Source of the DNA: Loripinus fragilis
Taxonomy: Eukaryota > Mollusca > Bivalvia > Lucinida > Lucinidae
Assembly (NCBI GenBank): GCA_964019695.1
Contig: OZ026516.1
Coordinates: forward strand, 101,370,368 to 101,434,367
DNA length: 64,000 nt
Direction: 5' to 3'
Part shown: positions 12,101 to 26,100 of the stretch, in pieces
Position numbering within the stretch: position 1 is the stretch's first letter
How the letters are laid out: every line of letters starts with the position of its first letter
Notes under the pieces: generated by a model
Databases searched by the model: none
Seen by the model: only the letters and a program-made list of their open reading frames with translations
What the model was told of the DNA's origin: nothing
Made by a program: the position numbers and the translations under genes

Positions 12101-15100
12101 AATGAATATTATGCAAGGCCATTTATCTTTTCATTTTCCTATACATATTGATACAATAAGCATGCATTTGTCCATTTTGAATTTTAAGGGGTCCCTGTAG
12201 CTTGTTTTTATCTTAGCAAACAGTGCAGAGCTGATGAAATACTGCATATTGTGACATTGCATATGGTTCTTCACTGTTTGCTGTAGAACCTGTTTACCAG
12301 TATCTAGAATGAAAAGATTAAAAATATTTTTCTAGGAGCATTTGTCAATGTTGACAGAAGTTATCATAAATTGGTATGTCTACTGTCATGCCAACCAAAA
12401 GTGACAGTGACGACATGCTTTGTTTACAATTGCTAAATCAAACATTAGCTTGTACACAACATTTGAGCTAGCGGGAATCGATAGATCACTTGTGTATTAA
12501 TCCTATCCTGTGGATAGGATTAATACACAAGTGATCTATGGATTATAAGCCCCTGATAACTTTGTAAAAAAAAATGACGACACTGTCACTCTTGGCTGGC
12601 AGGATAGTACTTAGACTTTCATTAATGCTTATAAAAACTGTACAAGATATGGATAAAAGTTTAACCCCACCCCCTTTTTAGTTTTAAAAAGTATTAAAAA
12701 GAAACTGGTCATCCTGTGCTATGGATAGAGAGGCTAAGGTGCTGGAAGCCACCATTTGAGTTCCCCTGCAGTGCCGATTGAAGTACCTAGCTCATGCTTT
12801 AACACAAACACATCCAAGGAATTATAAATATAAAGAGCAGGGCTATGACTTCCAGCTGGTGCCAGCAGTGCATGGCTATAGCAGGGCTATACAGTGCAGT
12901 TCCTTTATGACATACCTTAATATAACATAGATTTGGATATAACACTGTCATGTTGTGGTTCTGAAATCTTTTTTAACCATGAAATTTTTCTAGTAAAACT
13001 ATTAATATGACCATAAAATGCTAATTTCCTATAATTCCTTTGTGAAATTGTCCCTTTTTAATGTGTTTCACTTATAAGACGGACTATCCTATGGACCCCA
13101 AACATTGTGTTATAAAGGGACTGCACTGTACCTTTCGAAAAGTTGTTACCAATGCTTGCCACAGGTTGGGATGAGGTTGTAACAGATGACTGGTGTAAAT
13201 TAGAAGTTCATTCTACTCTAATATAGACTATGTTCCTCATGGACATGACAATGACCTCATGGACATGACAATGACCTTGTGTGCCTGACAATGACCTCAT
13301 GGGCCTGACATTGACCTCATGTACATGGCAATTACCTCATGTGCCTGACAATGACCTCATGGACATGCCTATGACCCCATGGACATGGACATGACAATGG
13401 CCTTTTGGGCAAGACTTTGGCATTGTTAGCATGCCTATGGCATCATTTACCTTTTAAGCTCCACCAAATAATGCAGCAGACAACTTTTCAAATATTGTCA
13501 TTATCTTGAGTAACCAAATAAGACTTTATATAACATGCCAGCAGATGATTTACATTGGCGTAGCACCCGTTAAGCAGGTTAGGCATGTGCGTAATAAAAA
13601 TATTAGCATTCAAGGGAGGTCACTTAATGTGATAAAAGTGATTTTTTCCATACTTTAAGGAACTGCTCATAAAGGAAAGAATTCGCTCCCTCTGGGAAGT
13701 TCCCATTTGAAAAGGGATGCAATTGTAGAGAATCATTGCTCGATCCAGTAGTCTCCCTTTGATGTGCATACTTTTTTCAGCTTTCTGGCTACGCCATTGA
13801 TTCACATGATACATCTAGCCTCTTTTTTTATGGAAAAGAAGACAATTATCACAAAACTTGTTGTCTGCTGCAGTTGTGATTGGAGCTTTAATGAATAATC
13901 ATGTTTTAACTCTTTGCCTACTAGTGTTGTCTGCTGATAACCTTTGCAAACAGTTTGGACCCAGATCAGGACCGACAGAATGTTGTTTCTGATCTGGATT
14001 GAAACTGTTTTACACTCTGATGGTATTCTGGAAAGAATTTATCGAAAAAGTTTAATTTGAAAAAGATCAGCAGACGACAAAAAAGCATGCAAAATTACCC
14101 AGCATGCAAAGAGTTAATGAATATTATAATCATGTTTTAATCAATTACAGGAGATTTTAATGAATAATCATGTTTTAATCAATTACAGGAGATTTAATGA
14201 ATAATCATGTTTTAATCAATAACTGTAACAGGAGCTTCAATGAATAATCATGTTTTAATCAATAACTGTAACAGGAGATTTAATAAATAATCATGTTTGA
14301 ATTAATAACTGTAACAGGAGATTCAATGAATAATCATGTTTGAATTAATTACAGGAGGAGAATGAAGCTTTAAAGAATGGAGTGACAGAAAAGACTAAGG
14401 AAATTGTGACACTAAAAGCCCATCAGAATGAATTACAGGCAGAAGTTAACAAACTCAATGGAGAACTCAGTAAGACTACTGTCCTGTCAGCCAAGAGTGA
14501 CAGTGACATCTTGTTTTGTTTACAAAGTTATCAGAGACTCATAATTGATAGATCACTTGTGTATTAATCCTATCTGCAAGTTTAGATATGAAACTTTCCA
14601 ATAAGCGAATAACAAAAGCGCTGAGCAAACACCGAAGACAGTTTTTCTTGCGTCGAGGCCCAAATATGCTTTGAGCACTCATTGAAAGAATATCCTCTGA
14701 GCACCATAACAGACGTTTTCATTGACATGCCAGCGGTGATTTTTCTTGTCTGCTGATAACATTTGCAAACAGTTTGGACCCAGATCAGGACCAAGAAATG
14801 GTGCTGTTTGACACTCTGATAATCTTCCTGAAAGAATTGTTTGAAAAAGTGATTTTGAAAAAAAAGTCAACTGACAAAAACAACGAAATTTATGAAAATT
14901 ACCAAGCATGCAAAGAGATAGAAATTAGAAAAATTTTGTTATTTTTGCCAGAAAAATACTTTCCTATGTGGACCTTGATGCAAGAAAGTTTAGATATGAT
15001 ACTTTCCAATAAGTAAATAACAAAGGCACTGATCAGACTGCGTGGATGCACAGGCTAGTCTGCACTTATGTTGTTCGCAAACCGCAAAGACAGGTTTTCT

Positions 15101-17080
15101 CAGGTAGAGGCCCATATGTAAATTCAACATCAATTAACTTGTTAACCAGCTAGGTAAACATAGGTCCAGTTTGGGAACTTTTTTTGCATAAATTATGATT
15201 TTTTTTCTTACCAATCAATTTAAACATGTGTTTGGTGTGCTCAAAAGAACCGTCTCAATGAGACGGTTCTTTTGAGTACCAACAACACATGTTTCGGCGG
15301 ATAAATAAGAAAAATAGCTTTTAATTAAAACACAGTCTTATTAGGAGGTCTGGGTAAGGTAAATAAGGATACATAAATAAAAATTTCCCTGCTTAGTTTT
15401 AAATGTGCACTTTCATTTTGGAGGTCTAAAGTTAGACTTATGTTTGTTTTTATACAGGAAGTGAAATGGAGAGCCGCCATCAAATAAGGGATGAAAGGGA
15501 CACATACAGACAAAAGTTACAAGATATACAAATAGAAACAAGTAAGATTGAATATAAAATTCTGTGGCAGTTTGACTGTATGTTTAGAATCTATTCTTTT
15601 TAGCTCACCTGAGCTAAAGGCTCAAGGAAAGCTATTGTGATTGGTCTTTGTCTGTTGTTCATAAACTTTTTCTCTAAACGACATCTACCCCTAAACCACT
15701 GGTTCAAATTCAAAATGATTTCACAGAAATGTTCCACATAATGCCCTCTGCCAAAATTGCCCAAATGGTTCCATCACGCCGAACAAGATGGCTGCCAGAT
15801 TTCTAGATAAGAAATATCTTAAAACGACACCTCCTCCTGAACAAATGGTCCAAATTCATAATAATATCACAGAAATGTTCCTCGTAATGCATTCTGCGAA
15901 AATTGCCTAAATGGTTCCCTGCCATGGAACAAGATTCCTGACAGCCCTCTAGATAAGAAATATCTTTAAACAACATCTCCTCTTGAACCACTGGTCCAAA
16001 TTCAAAACAATATCACAGAATTGTTCCTCAAAATGCCCTGTACCAAAAATGGCTCAAATGGTTCCGCTCCACCGAACAAGATGGTTGCCATAGCTGTAGA
16101 TAAGAAATATCTTAAAATGACATCTTCGCCTGAACCACTGGTCCAAATTATAAATAATTGAATTAAAATGTTTCTCATAATGCCCTCTGCTAAAATTGCC
16201 TAAATGGTTCCGCACTGTTGAACAATGTGGCCACCAGAGCTTTAGATTAGAAATATGATACATTTCTAATCTAAAGCTCTGGTGGCCATATTTAAATTAT
16301 TTAAATAGCATTGCTTCCTGAACCACTGATCCAAATTCAAAAATATTTCGCGCAAATGTTCCTCACAATGCCCTTTACTGAAATTGCCCAAATGGGTCCG
16401 CTCTGACGAACAAGATAGCCGCCAGAGCCGTTGGAAAGAAATATTTCGAAACGACATCTCCCAACTCAACCACTGATCTAAATTCAAATAATTTCACAGA
16501 AATGTTCTTCATAATGCCCCAGGGATTTTTCTTTGCAATTTAGGGAAGGGGCCCTAGGGCCTTTCAGATTGGGAAAGTAGCATGGTAAACCCCTAAATTG
16601 GGAAATTCATTATGAAGCACAAATATGTTATGTTTGGTCAATAAAAATACAAATTAGCTATCATAAATACTATTACCATTAAATTGAAGGAGAACATCAC
16701 CATGTAGCTTGTGTGTGTGTTGACTGAATGAAAATCCCAATCTTAAAAAAAAGGAGATTGAAGATTGGGATTTTTTTTTCAAAATTGGGAAAAAAAGTCA
16801 CCTAAATTCCACACAAAAAATCCCTGTGTCAACTACCAAAATTACCTAAATGGTTCTGCTCTGCTAAACAAGGTGACTCCAGAGCTTAAGATAAGAAATA
16901 TCTTCAAACAACATCTCCTGAACCACGGGTCCAAATTCAAAATAATTTCATAGGAATGTTCCTCATAATGCCCTGTACCAAAATGGCCTAAATGGTTCTG
17001 CTCTGCTGAACAAGATGGCCACCAGAGCCATAGATAAGAAATATTTTACACAATATCTTGTAGATATAGAGCTATGTTTG

Positions 17081-17135
<55 letters not shown>

Positions 17136-20100
17136 GCAGGGACATCATCCACACACCAATGTCCCCCCTCCGCCCTAAAAGTTGCTATCTAGCAGCACAC
17201 ATAGCAGATCTCACACCTGATCTCCTGGTGTTCCCTTCTTAAAAACAGATCAGACTGCTCCCTCATGCCCTGTGCCCCACTGGTTCAATACCCTCCTTTA
17301 TTGTGTGATGTTTTTATAGAGCATTTGCCTCTCTGCTCTAACTTTTTATTTGTTTCTGTTTCAGACACAGTACAAGCAAAACCAGTAAGTACTTTTAACC
17401 ATTTTCCTGCCTTTTTTGAAAAATAACGTTCTATCTTTTAAGAAAAACATTCATTTTTTGGAATGTTCATGGAATCATGAATACTTCGAGTCTCTTGCAA
17501 AGTAAGTGAAGGCCTTCTTTGAGTTTCATGTTAACTTTGGAAGAGACCCGAAGTATTCATGATTCCATGAACAGACCAAAAATTGAATTTATTGCTTATA
17601 TTTACATTTTGTTATCAATATCTAAAATATAGAAATTATTTATAATTTAGGGAAAAACAGTTTTGTATTTAATATGCAATTGTATTAACGGTTTTGTTGG
17701 AGTGTAATTCACAAAAGCAGAACAGCCTGTGAGAACAGGGACATCTAATGAAGCAAACAAGAAGCTTGTTTTCCACTTGCGAATCAGGTGTGGCTCGCTG
17801 TCAATCATAACACCAGTGTCACTTCTGGCAAATGAGTTCCATGTTTGAAGCATGTGGCTCAGGCAAGTGAGCTTGGCAGCTGTCAATCAAATTTATGTCT
17901 TTTATTAGGCTATGAAGGGTTGCATAAATCTAAAGAATTATGAAAGTAAGTAAGGTTGCAAAGATCAGGAATCGATACAATCAAGTGCCACACCTGACCC
18001 AGGATACCAATGGGAAAGTGACAAACTCACAGAAGACACCACAAACGAGAGCCAAGAGGTCAGCCCTTTCCCAGCAGGTGACCACGAAGCACATATAAAC
18101 AGACGCGCACAAAACATAGCAAACACAAGACAGAACAAAAACATAAAAGATCCACAAAAGAAGTACCGCCTTGGAACGGTCAGTAAAATATTTTACTGGA
18201 GGGCTTAAACCGGTTTAACGGCGCCAACCTCACCCTTAATTCAGATGTGGATCAAGACACATAGATATTTGGTTTGCATGAAAGACCCCTAACTTATCAA
18301 TGCATCATCTCCTAAAACATATAAATCAAGATATAACAAGGAGATAAAGCAAGGATAAGGACTCAACAGTAAATTAAACTGAATACCGGAGCAAAAGAAA
18401 TCCAACAGGTAAACCCCGGTGGGCCCGACAAACAGCCAAAGCATCAGGCCCCTACCATCTCATCAATAGATAAGTCTTTAAGTCGGAACCATCATAGAGT
18501 CTGAAGTCCGACCCACCGGCGTGCAATTAAAGAGGAAAGCAAAGTTGCCAACTGTGATTGGATTGACTACCAAGCATGCAGTCTGTTGCAATACATTAAT
18601 GTTATAGCCAATCTTTTTATAATGGGAAATTATTTTAATGAAAGGCTTGCTTTGAAAATGTAAATATCTGTTTATGTACTTTGATAGTCTTTATTGCATA
18701 CAATAGGGAGCAGTCTGATCAGGGCTCATAATGTTTGCTTCATTGGTAAAAATATTCTGTAGTGTATTTGCATTTATGTAGCAGACATAAAGATAGAGAA
18801 GCCTTATTTAACATCACTTATTATGAAACAGACAACAATTTAGCTAAGACATGAGCTATTCTGCGACATAACAATATTTTTTTTTATGACATAACAATAT
18901 CTTTAACAGATACTTACCTGCCTTACCCTAGCACAACCCCTTATTATGCAAGTGTCAGCAAGGGAGCTGGGAGTACCATTTTTTACACCTTAGGTATGGT
19001 GCCGTTGCCGGATTCGAACCTGCGACCTCCCACTCTGAGAGTGGACACTCTACTAACTGAGCTACTCAGCTATCATAGTCAGCAGACAACATTTTCTTTT
19101 TGCGGACTACAGTTGAATCTTGTTAAGTGGAATTTGGCTTTGAGTGATCAGTAGTTTGAATTAAAAGGAGTTAGTCATTTAGTAAAATATAACCCAAACA
19201 TACCTCACACAGTCTTAATGAAGGGTTGCCCCCAAAAATGTCCAGATGAAAGTTTAACAGGAAATGTTCATTTATCCATGGAGACGGTAGTTGATTCAAA
19301 AAGTTTTATTCCCAAAAGTGCTTTTCAGATTGGACAAGTACTGATTAAAAAATGTGGGTATAAAACATTGTTTCAGTTATTGAATTTATAGAAAATAGAA
19401 AAAAGTTTTTTGAGGTGCCTTACCCCAAACCCAAGATATAATCACAGATATAGGTATTTTTTCTGGTGTGGAAGAAATACATGTTAAATATAGGGATCAA
19501 ACATGTTTTTTTCTATGCATTAACATCTGCTGGGCCCTGAGGGTTTTAATGACCCTGAGGGGTCCAGCAGATGTTAGTGTATCAGAAAAACATGTTTGAT
19601 CGTTATTATTGCATAAAGTTATTTGGAAAAACTTTGGAAAACTGCTTCGAAAAGCTCATTTTTGTATTACTAATAAAACTATAATGGCACACAAAAGCAT
19701 GAAGGATTCGTGGGTTTTGAAAATGCATGTTCCAGAGCAAAGACTTATGTCATCCTATCGTCACTACATAACGTTCATTTCTATGCACATAACGGTTGAT
19801 GACATCAATTTTCGTGATGGCCTAGAATGTGTATATGTTCGGTGCAAAATCCATGCATCAACAGCACGTGAATTGCTTGATTAATACATGGGGTTTGCTG
19901 GTTAAAACATGGCTGTTAATATCATGTGACACAGCTTTTTATGCAATAATATTAGCTAATGGTTTTGGTGTCACCCTCAATTACAATATGTTACAAAGGG
20001 CCGCGGGTTCGAGCCTCACCGGCGTCACAGCCTTGTGGTCCTTGAGCAAGACACATTTATCCTAGCTTAGTACTGGTTCAACCCAGGAAGATCCGTCCCG

Positions 20101-23100
20101 CATAACTGAAAGATTGTTGAGTGGACGTAAAGAATCAAATCAAACAAACAAACAAAACAATATGTTACTAAATGACTGTCATTATGTATCATTACTAAAT
20201 ATGTAAACCACTAGTGGGTTATCTATTTTAACACAAGGCATTATATCACTCCCAGATGTGATGTCATACGATTAAGTAAGTTAAAGGGATTTTATCTCAC
20301 TGGCATATGCAATAATACTCATATGAGTACATATATGACTCTTATATAAGCTTAGAATTAAGTTGTAATTTAGCTCTTAAAGCTCCACCTACACCTATAA
20401 TTTGCAGCAGATGACAATTTCAAATTTTGCCACTTTTTCAAAAATAACCAATAAGGTATGATATTACATGAGAATCGTCTGCTGGCAGACGATTCTCATG
20501 AAATATCATACCTTATTTTTGTTGAAAGCTAGGAAAGATGTTGCAAAATTTGTCGTCTGCTGCAGTTGTGATTGGCACTTTAAAGGTTAACACAAGGCAT
20601 TATTATATCACTCCCAGATGTGACGTCATATGATGAAGAAAGTTAAACAGATTTTATCTCAATGGCATAATGTATGATGATACGCAGATGAGTCTGACTC
20701 TTATATTAGCTTAGAATAATATTGTAAGTTAGCCCTTAATGCGCCAATTGCAACAAACGTTGTAATTGTAAGTTAGCCCTTAATGCGCCAATCGCAAAAA
20801 AAGTCGTCTGCTTTTCTCTTCTGCTTAAATGTTTAAGAAGCCGCTATGGCAAACAGTGTGGACCCAGATCAGACTGCTCCTATAGGAGCAGTCTGTTCTG
20901 GGTCCATGCTGTTTGCTTGTATACTTAATTCGTCAGTAATATTAGGCAATTTCAGCAGACAACATTTTCAGATGCATTTCTTGGCGCTTTAAGGGTTAAT
21001 GTTTTAATTTTTTTAGCAATCTGGGGAGATGAAAGAGAAGCATATCCGAGAACAGATCCAGATATTGAAAGATCAGCTTGAAGAACAGATGAAACATACA
21101 GATGAGTATGCTGACAGATTGATGGAATCAGAGGCGCAAGAGTTACAGCTCAAGAAAAATTATGATAAAGTGAGTGGCTTTTATTGCAGTGAGTGTTTTA
21201 CTATTTCCTCTAACATTTCTGAAATAGGCATAAAGCTTATCTACTGTTTGTGGCATATGAGTCTGACTCTTATATGAGCTTAGATGAGTATGCTGACCGA
21301 TTGATGGAATTAGAGGCACAGGAGTTACAGCTGAAGAAAAATTATGATAAAGTGAGTGGCATCTTGGCAGTTATTGCAGGGAGTGTATTTCCTCTAACAT
21401 TTCTGAAATAGACTATAAAGCTTATCTACTGTTTGTGGCATATGATAACTTGGGGTTTACCTAGTCATGACCCAGGTTAACCTAGGTCAAGCAAATACTA
21501 AAGGGTAAATTCTAAAATTCGGAACACTTTTCTCTTTTTTCAAATGAAATGTTGGTTATTTAGGTTGGAAATCACAAAATGCTTGTTAGATAGCAAATAG
21601 GGAAGACTCCAATCAGACTGCTTCTCCAGAAGCAGTCTGATCTGGGTCTGCACTGTTTGTCTAGACCTTTTTTGACACACAATTAGAGTTCAAAATTTTA
21701 GAACATCTGCCATATTTTATTTAAAAAATTGCATTTTCTGGTACCTGGCTGTTATTGCATACTACAACACTGTGTTTAAGCAGTTTAGGGTAAGAAAGTG
21801 GTACCAGTCCTACTATTTTCTTATTGCTCCACAAAATCATATGGGTCGCGATGTCAGAAAACCTGTCTTCGGAGTTTCTGAAAAGGTGAAATTCAAACCA
21901 GTCTGCTCAGCTACAGAGACTAGCTAGAAAATTAAAATACGCTTGTAGCAAGTTTAGATATCATACTTTCCAATAAGCGAATAACAAAGGCGCTGATCTC
22001 GTGTCGAAGTCCATATGGTATGAGTACACATAGAAATTATCTCATTGAGACACTTCAGATCAGCACTATGGCAAATGTTTTCATGTTGAAATAAGAAAAA
22101 ATAGTATATACATGAGACTTTGGTACTTATCATAAAGAGTAATAAATATTTCAACATGCATGGACAGCTATTTGGTGAGCTAGTTTTCGAAAGTTTGGTC
22201 TAAACCATTTTCTTTGTCCTTTCTTTGTGTACCTGCAGTGAAGGTTCTGGTGAGACTGCATGGATGTGCAGGCTCATTAATGTGATAAGTTCCAAATTTT
22301 CATATGCTGGCCTATTTTCATTTGACTAAAAGCTTTGTTAAAAATTTTCAGAACCTGGATCAAACCTATTTTAGCAGCATTGTTGATACCAACACACATG
22401 CCTTGCATAACAGGGATATTCAATTTTTTTGAATATTGTAGGTACTGAAGGAGTTACGGAAAGCTAAGAAAGAGACAGAAATAATGGAGAAACAAGTGGG
22501 AGAGCTGGAGAAGAAGAACAATATCTATGTTGAGATGATTAGACAGAAATGTGAGGATTTAGTAGCTGTAAGTTGATATATAACATAAAATATCAAGACT
22601 TCCCACTGGGAGGGCTTAGAGATGGGAAAGTTAGCTGCTTTTTTCAAATAAACAAGTTAACTTGGTATGACATAGTATGAGTGTTCCTTCACAATACATC
22701 TATACATCAATACAGCTAAACTGATTTTCTGAGCAAAGATAGATATGGGCCGTGACATGTGATTTTCAACAATGTGGTATTTTGACATGTGTAGACTCAG
22801 ACAACCCTGTTAAGCTTAGAAACTCCAAATGATGTTTGGTCAGTAGCTTAACAGTCATAGAATATTCAAATGATCAGCAAAGGCTCTGATCAGACTGTGC
22901 ATATGGGCAGGCTGATCTGAGGCTATGCTGGTCGCACATACCACATTGTTGGAAATCTCATGTCACGGCTCAATTATAAAATTGAAAGAAGGAAAATATT
23001 AATGCCCAATGAATGGAAAATATTCTAGGTGGACGATTTATCATTGTCAAACTGGGCAAACTGAGTCTATGTGGTAGATATATGGAGAATATAAAGGCAT

Positions 23101-26100
23101 TTATTTAGATATTAACTCATTCGGCTTTTGTATAACCGTTGTTCTTATTTTCAGTTAGATGACCAGAAACGTCACGTAGAAGACAGGATCCGAGAGATCG
23201 GTAAAGAGAGAGATGCTCTGTTCGAGAAGGTTCATAGACTGGAACAGGAACTTCATCAGTCACAGAGTCAACTGGAGAGATTGAAAGTGAGGCTGTCGCG
23301 ATCTAGCCAAGAAATGGTAAGTTCTTGACACGCCATTATGGTAAATGTTCTAAAGTTTTGATTTCTGTTCTCTTTCTGTTTTCAAAAAATAAGGGTTATC
23401 AGGACTGGAGTTCACATAATGCTTGTAAGAATTACAAACAGTGAAGACCCTGACCAGACTAGTCTTATCTGGGTATGCACTGTTTGTCTATGCCTTTTTG
23501 GCTGGCGACAGCTGTTTGAAATTTTAGATCATTTACAGTATGTTCTCTTAAATTTTGAACACTTTTCTTATTCTTTTCATAAATAAAATATAGGTTGTCA
23601 GGGCTGGAGTCCACAAAATGCTTGTCAGAATAGAAAACTGGGAAGACCCTGATCAGACTGCATCTTAAGAAGAAGTCTGATCTGGGTCTGCACAGTTTGT
23701 GTAGGCCATATTGTGGCAACTGGGACTAAACATTTTAGAACAACTACCATACTACAAAAACAATAGTTTATTTTGATATGGTATTTTCCTTTAAATGTGA
23801 AATGTGAGAATTAGAGGAGGAAGTAATTCTCTGCGAAACAGATTTATATGATTACACTTTTGAAAGACGGGCCAATGTTACATAAAAAAGAGGTCATTTC
23901 ATATCGTCACTGCTTATGGGCTACGACACAGAAACCTTACTTTGTTGCATGTGAACGGCAAAAGTTTCAGACCAGCCTGTGCATCTGTGATGTCTAAACA
24001 TGCTGTATACAAAATTGCAACATTCTAGCTAGTCTCTGTAGCTGAGCAGGCTGGTTTGTGTATGACCTGCAGGCCTTTAGTTAAGAGTACCAAAAAAATT
24101 AATTTTCTTATTTCTCAACCAAAACATATGTTGTGGGTACTCAAAAGAACCGTCTCAATTTAACTGATGGGTAAGAAAACATTTACAATTTTATGCTAAA
24201 ATTTTTTGTTTATCTAAACCTATGGACCTGATTGGAATTGCCAAAGACAGGTTTTCACGCATCGAGGCCCATATCATATACCTATAAAGTCAGATGTTTT
24301 AGGTTTTGAGAAGCTGGGCATTGCACCTGATCAAACATTGTAAACCCAGATCAACTGACTCTTGAAGGAGCAGTCGGTCAGTGTTTACACTGTTCAACAT
24401 AATGCATTTAAAAGATCTGAAAGCAGAGGCAGCAAGTTCAGTCACTTGATTTCGGCAATTACAGTAAAACCTGTCTGAAGCGGCCATTCAAAAATAGACA
24501 AAACAAAAGATCTTAATGACAAATGGTAGCTTAATGAAGGTCGAAATTATTGCAGAATGCTCCCCTTGGAGCATTCTGCAATACTTTTGACCCGTATTAA
24601 GGGACAATGGGTCTTGAAAAGCTATTTTTGATATTCTTTATGAGTGGCCGCTTAAGACAGGTTTTACTGTACAATGGATTAAATTGCTGTGTGAAAAACT
24701 GTGTGAACTTGCAACTTAAAGTGAAAGCTCTGGTCCCATTGACTTTCGTTTAACTCTCTCCTTCCTTGAGAGGCGACTTTTGTCATCTGTTGATAACCTT
24801 TGCAAACAGTTTGGACCAAGATCAGGACCAACAGAATGTCAGTCCTGATCTGGATCCATACTGTTTGACACTCTAATTATGTTCCTAAAAGAATTTTTTG
24901 AAAAAGATGATTTTGAAAAAAGTCAGCAGACAACAAAAAACGATGAAAAATTACCCATCATGCAGAGTTAACAAGCTTCACACCCGATAGGCGGCAATCG
25001 AAAATGCTCTTAACAATCGAGGAATGGGGATCAAAAAACGCTAGAAACAGTGTTTTTGATTGTCATTTGTCGCCAGTCGGGCGACAAACGACAATTGCAA
25101 AACTCTGATTCTAGCAATTTTTGATCTACATTCGTCGATGGCATTAACGATTTCAATTACCCCCTATCCAGTATGAGCATCAACACTGTAAATTTTTGTT
25201 TCTATTTTTAGAGCAGTAGTGCTGAAGAAGAACAAGAAGTAGTAAAGGTATTGTACTGTTTTATGATCATATTTTTAACCCACCCCTCATTAGCTAGTGG
25301 ACCTTCTACTGGCTTCTAGTATACTTTTTTAGATAAGTTAATTTTTCAATTTTAGTGGTGTACAATATTAGTCAGTGCATGATTAATCCATCAAAAAGAG
25401 AGCATACGCTCAATCTGATCATAGGCATGATCATGCTGCCGACTTAAAGAGCTCATGTAACTAAAGGTACCTAATGAGTAAACTGCTATATTTACATTTT
25501 CGAAGCAAGCCTTTAATGAGTCTTTAGATTTTTGCAACCGTTCATAACCTCATGAACGACACAAATTTGATTGACAGCTGCCAAGCTCACTTGCCCGTGC
25601 AATACGCTTCGAACATCGAACTCATTCGCCAGAAGAGACACTGGTGTTGTGATTGACAGCGAGCCACACCCGAGTCGCACATGCAAAACAAGCCTCTTGT
25701 TTGCTCCATTGGCTGTCCCTGTTCAAGCTGGCTGTCCAGCTTTTCTGCTTTACGCTCCGACAAAACCGTTAATACAATTACATATTAAATACAAAATGTT
25801 TTGTTTCCTAAATTATAAATAATTTTTATATTTTAGAAATTTATAATAAAATGTAAATATAAGCGATAAATTCAATTTTTGGTCTGTTCATGGAATCATG
25901 AATACTTCGGGTCTCTTTTAAAGTTAACGTGAAGCCCTTCACATTAACTGTGCAAGAGACCCGAAGTATTCATGATTCCATGAACATTCCAAAAATTGAA
26001 TTCATTTCTTAAATGACTCTGAGCTGCCTTGATCAATATCTAAGCTGATCTGAACCTTGGCTGGGCTCACAAGTCATTTTGTTGGTTAGGTAGTCCTTAT

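Noticed and set aside
17015..17242. Poly-Ser and poly-Asp ORFs
   Set aside because: Translation of the (ATC)n microsatellite.
18994..19083. Functional tRNA gene
   Set aside because: A and B boxes are good, but the acceptor stem pairs badly and the anticodon loop lacks the usual T at position 33; treated as tRNA-like.
21284..21351. Second copy of exon 7 as a real alternative exon
   Set aside because: No pyrimidine tract before it, 68 nt would shift the frame; kept as a duplication relic.
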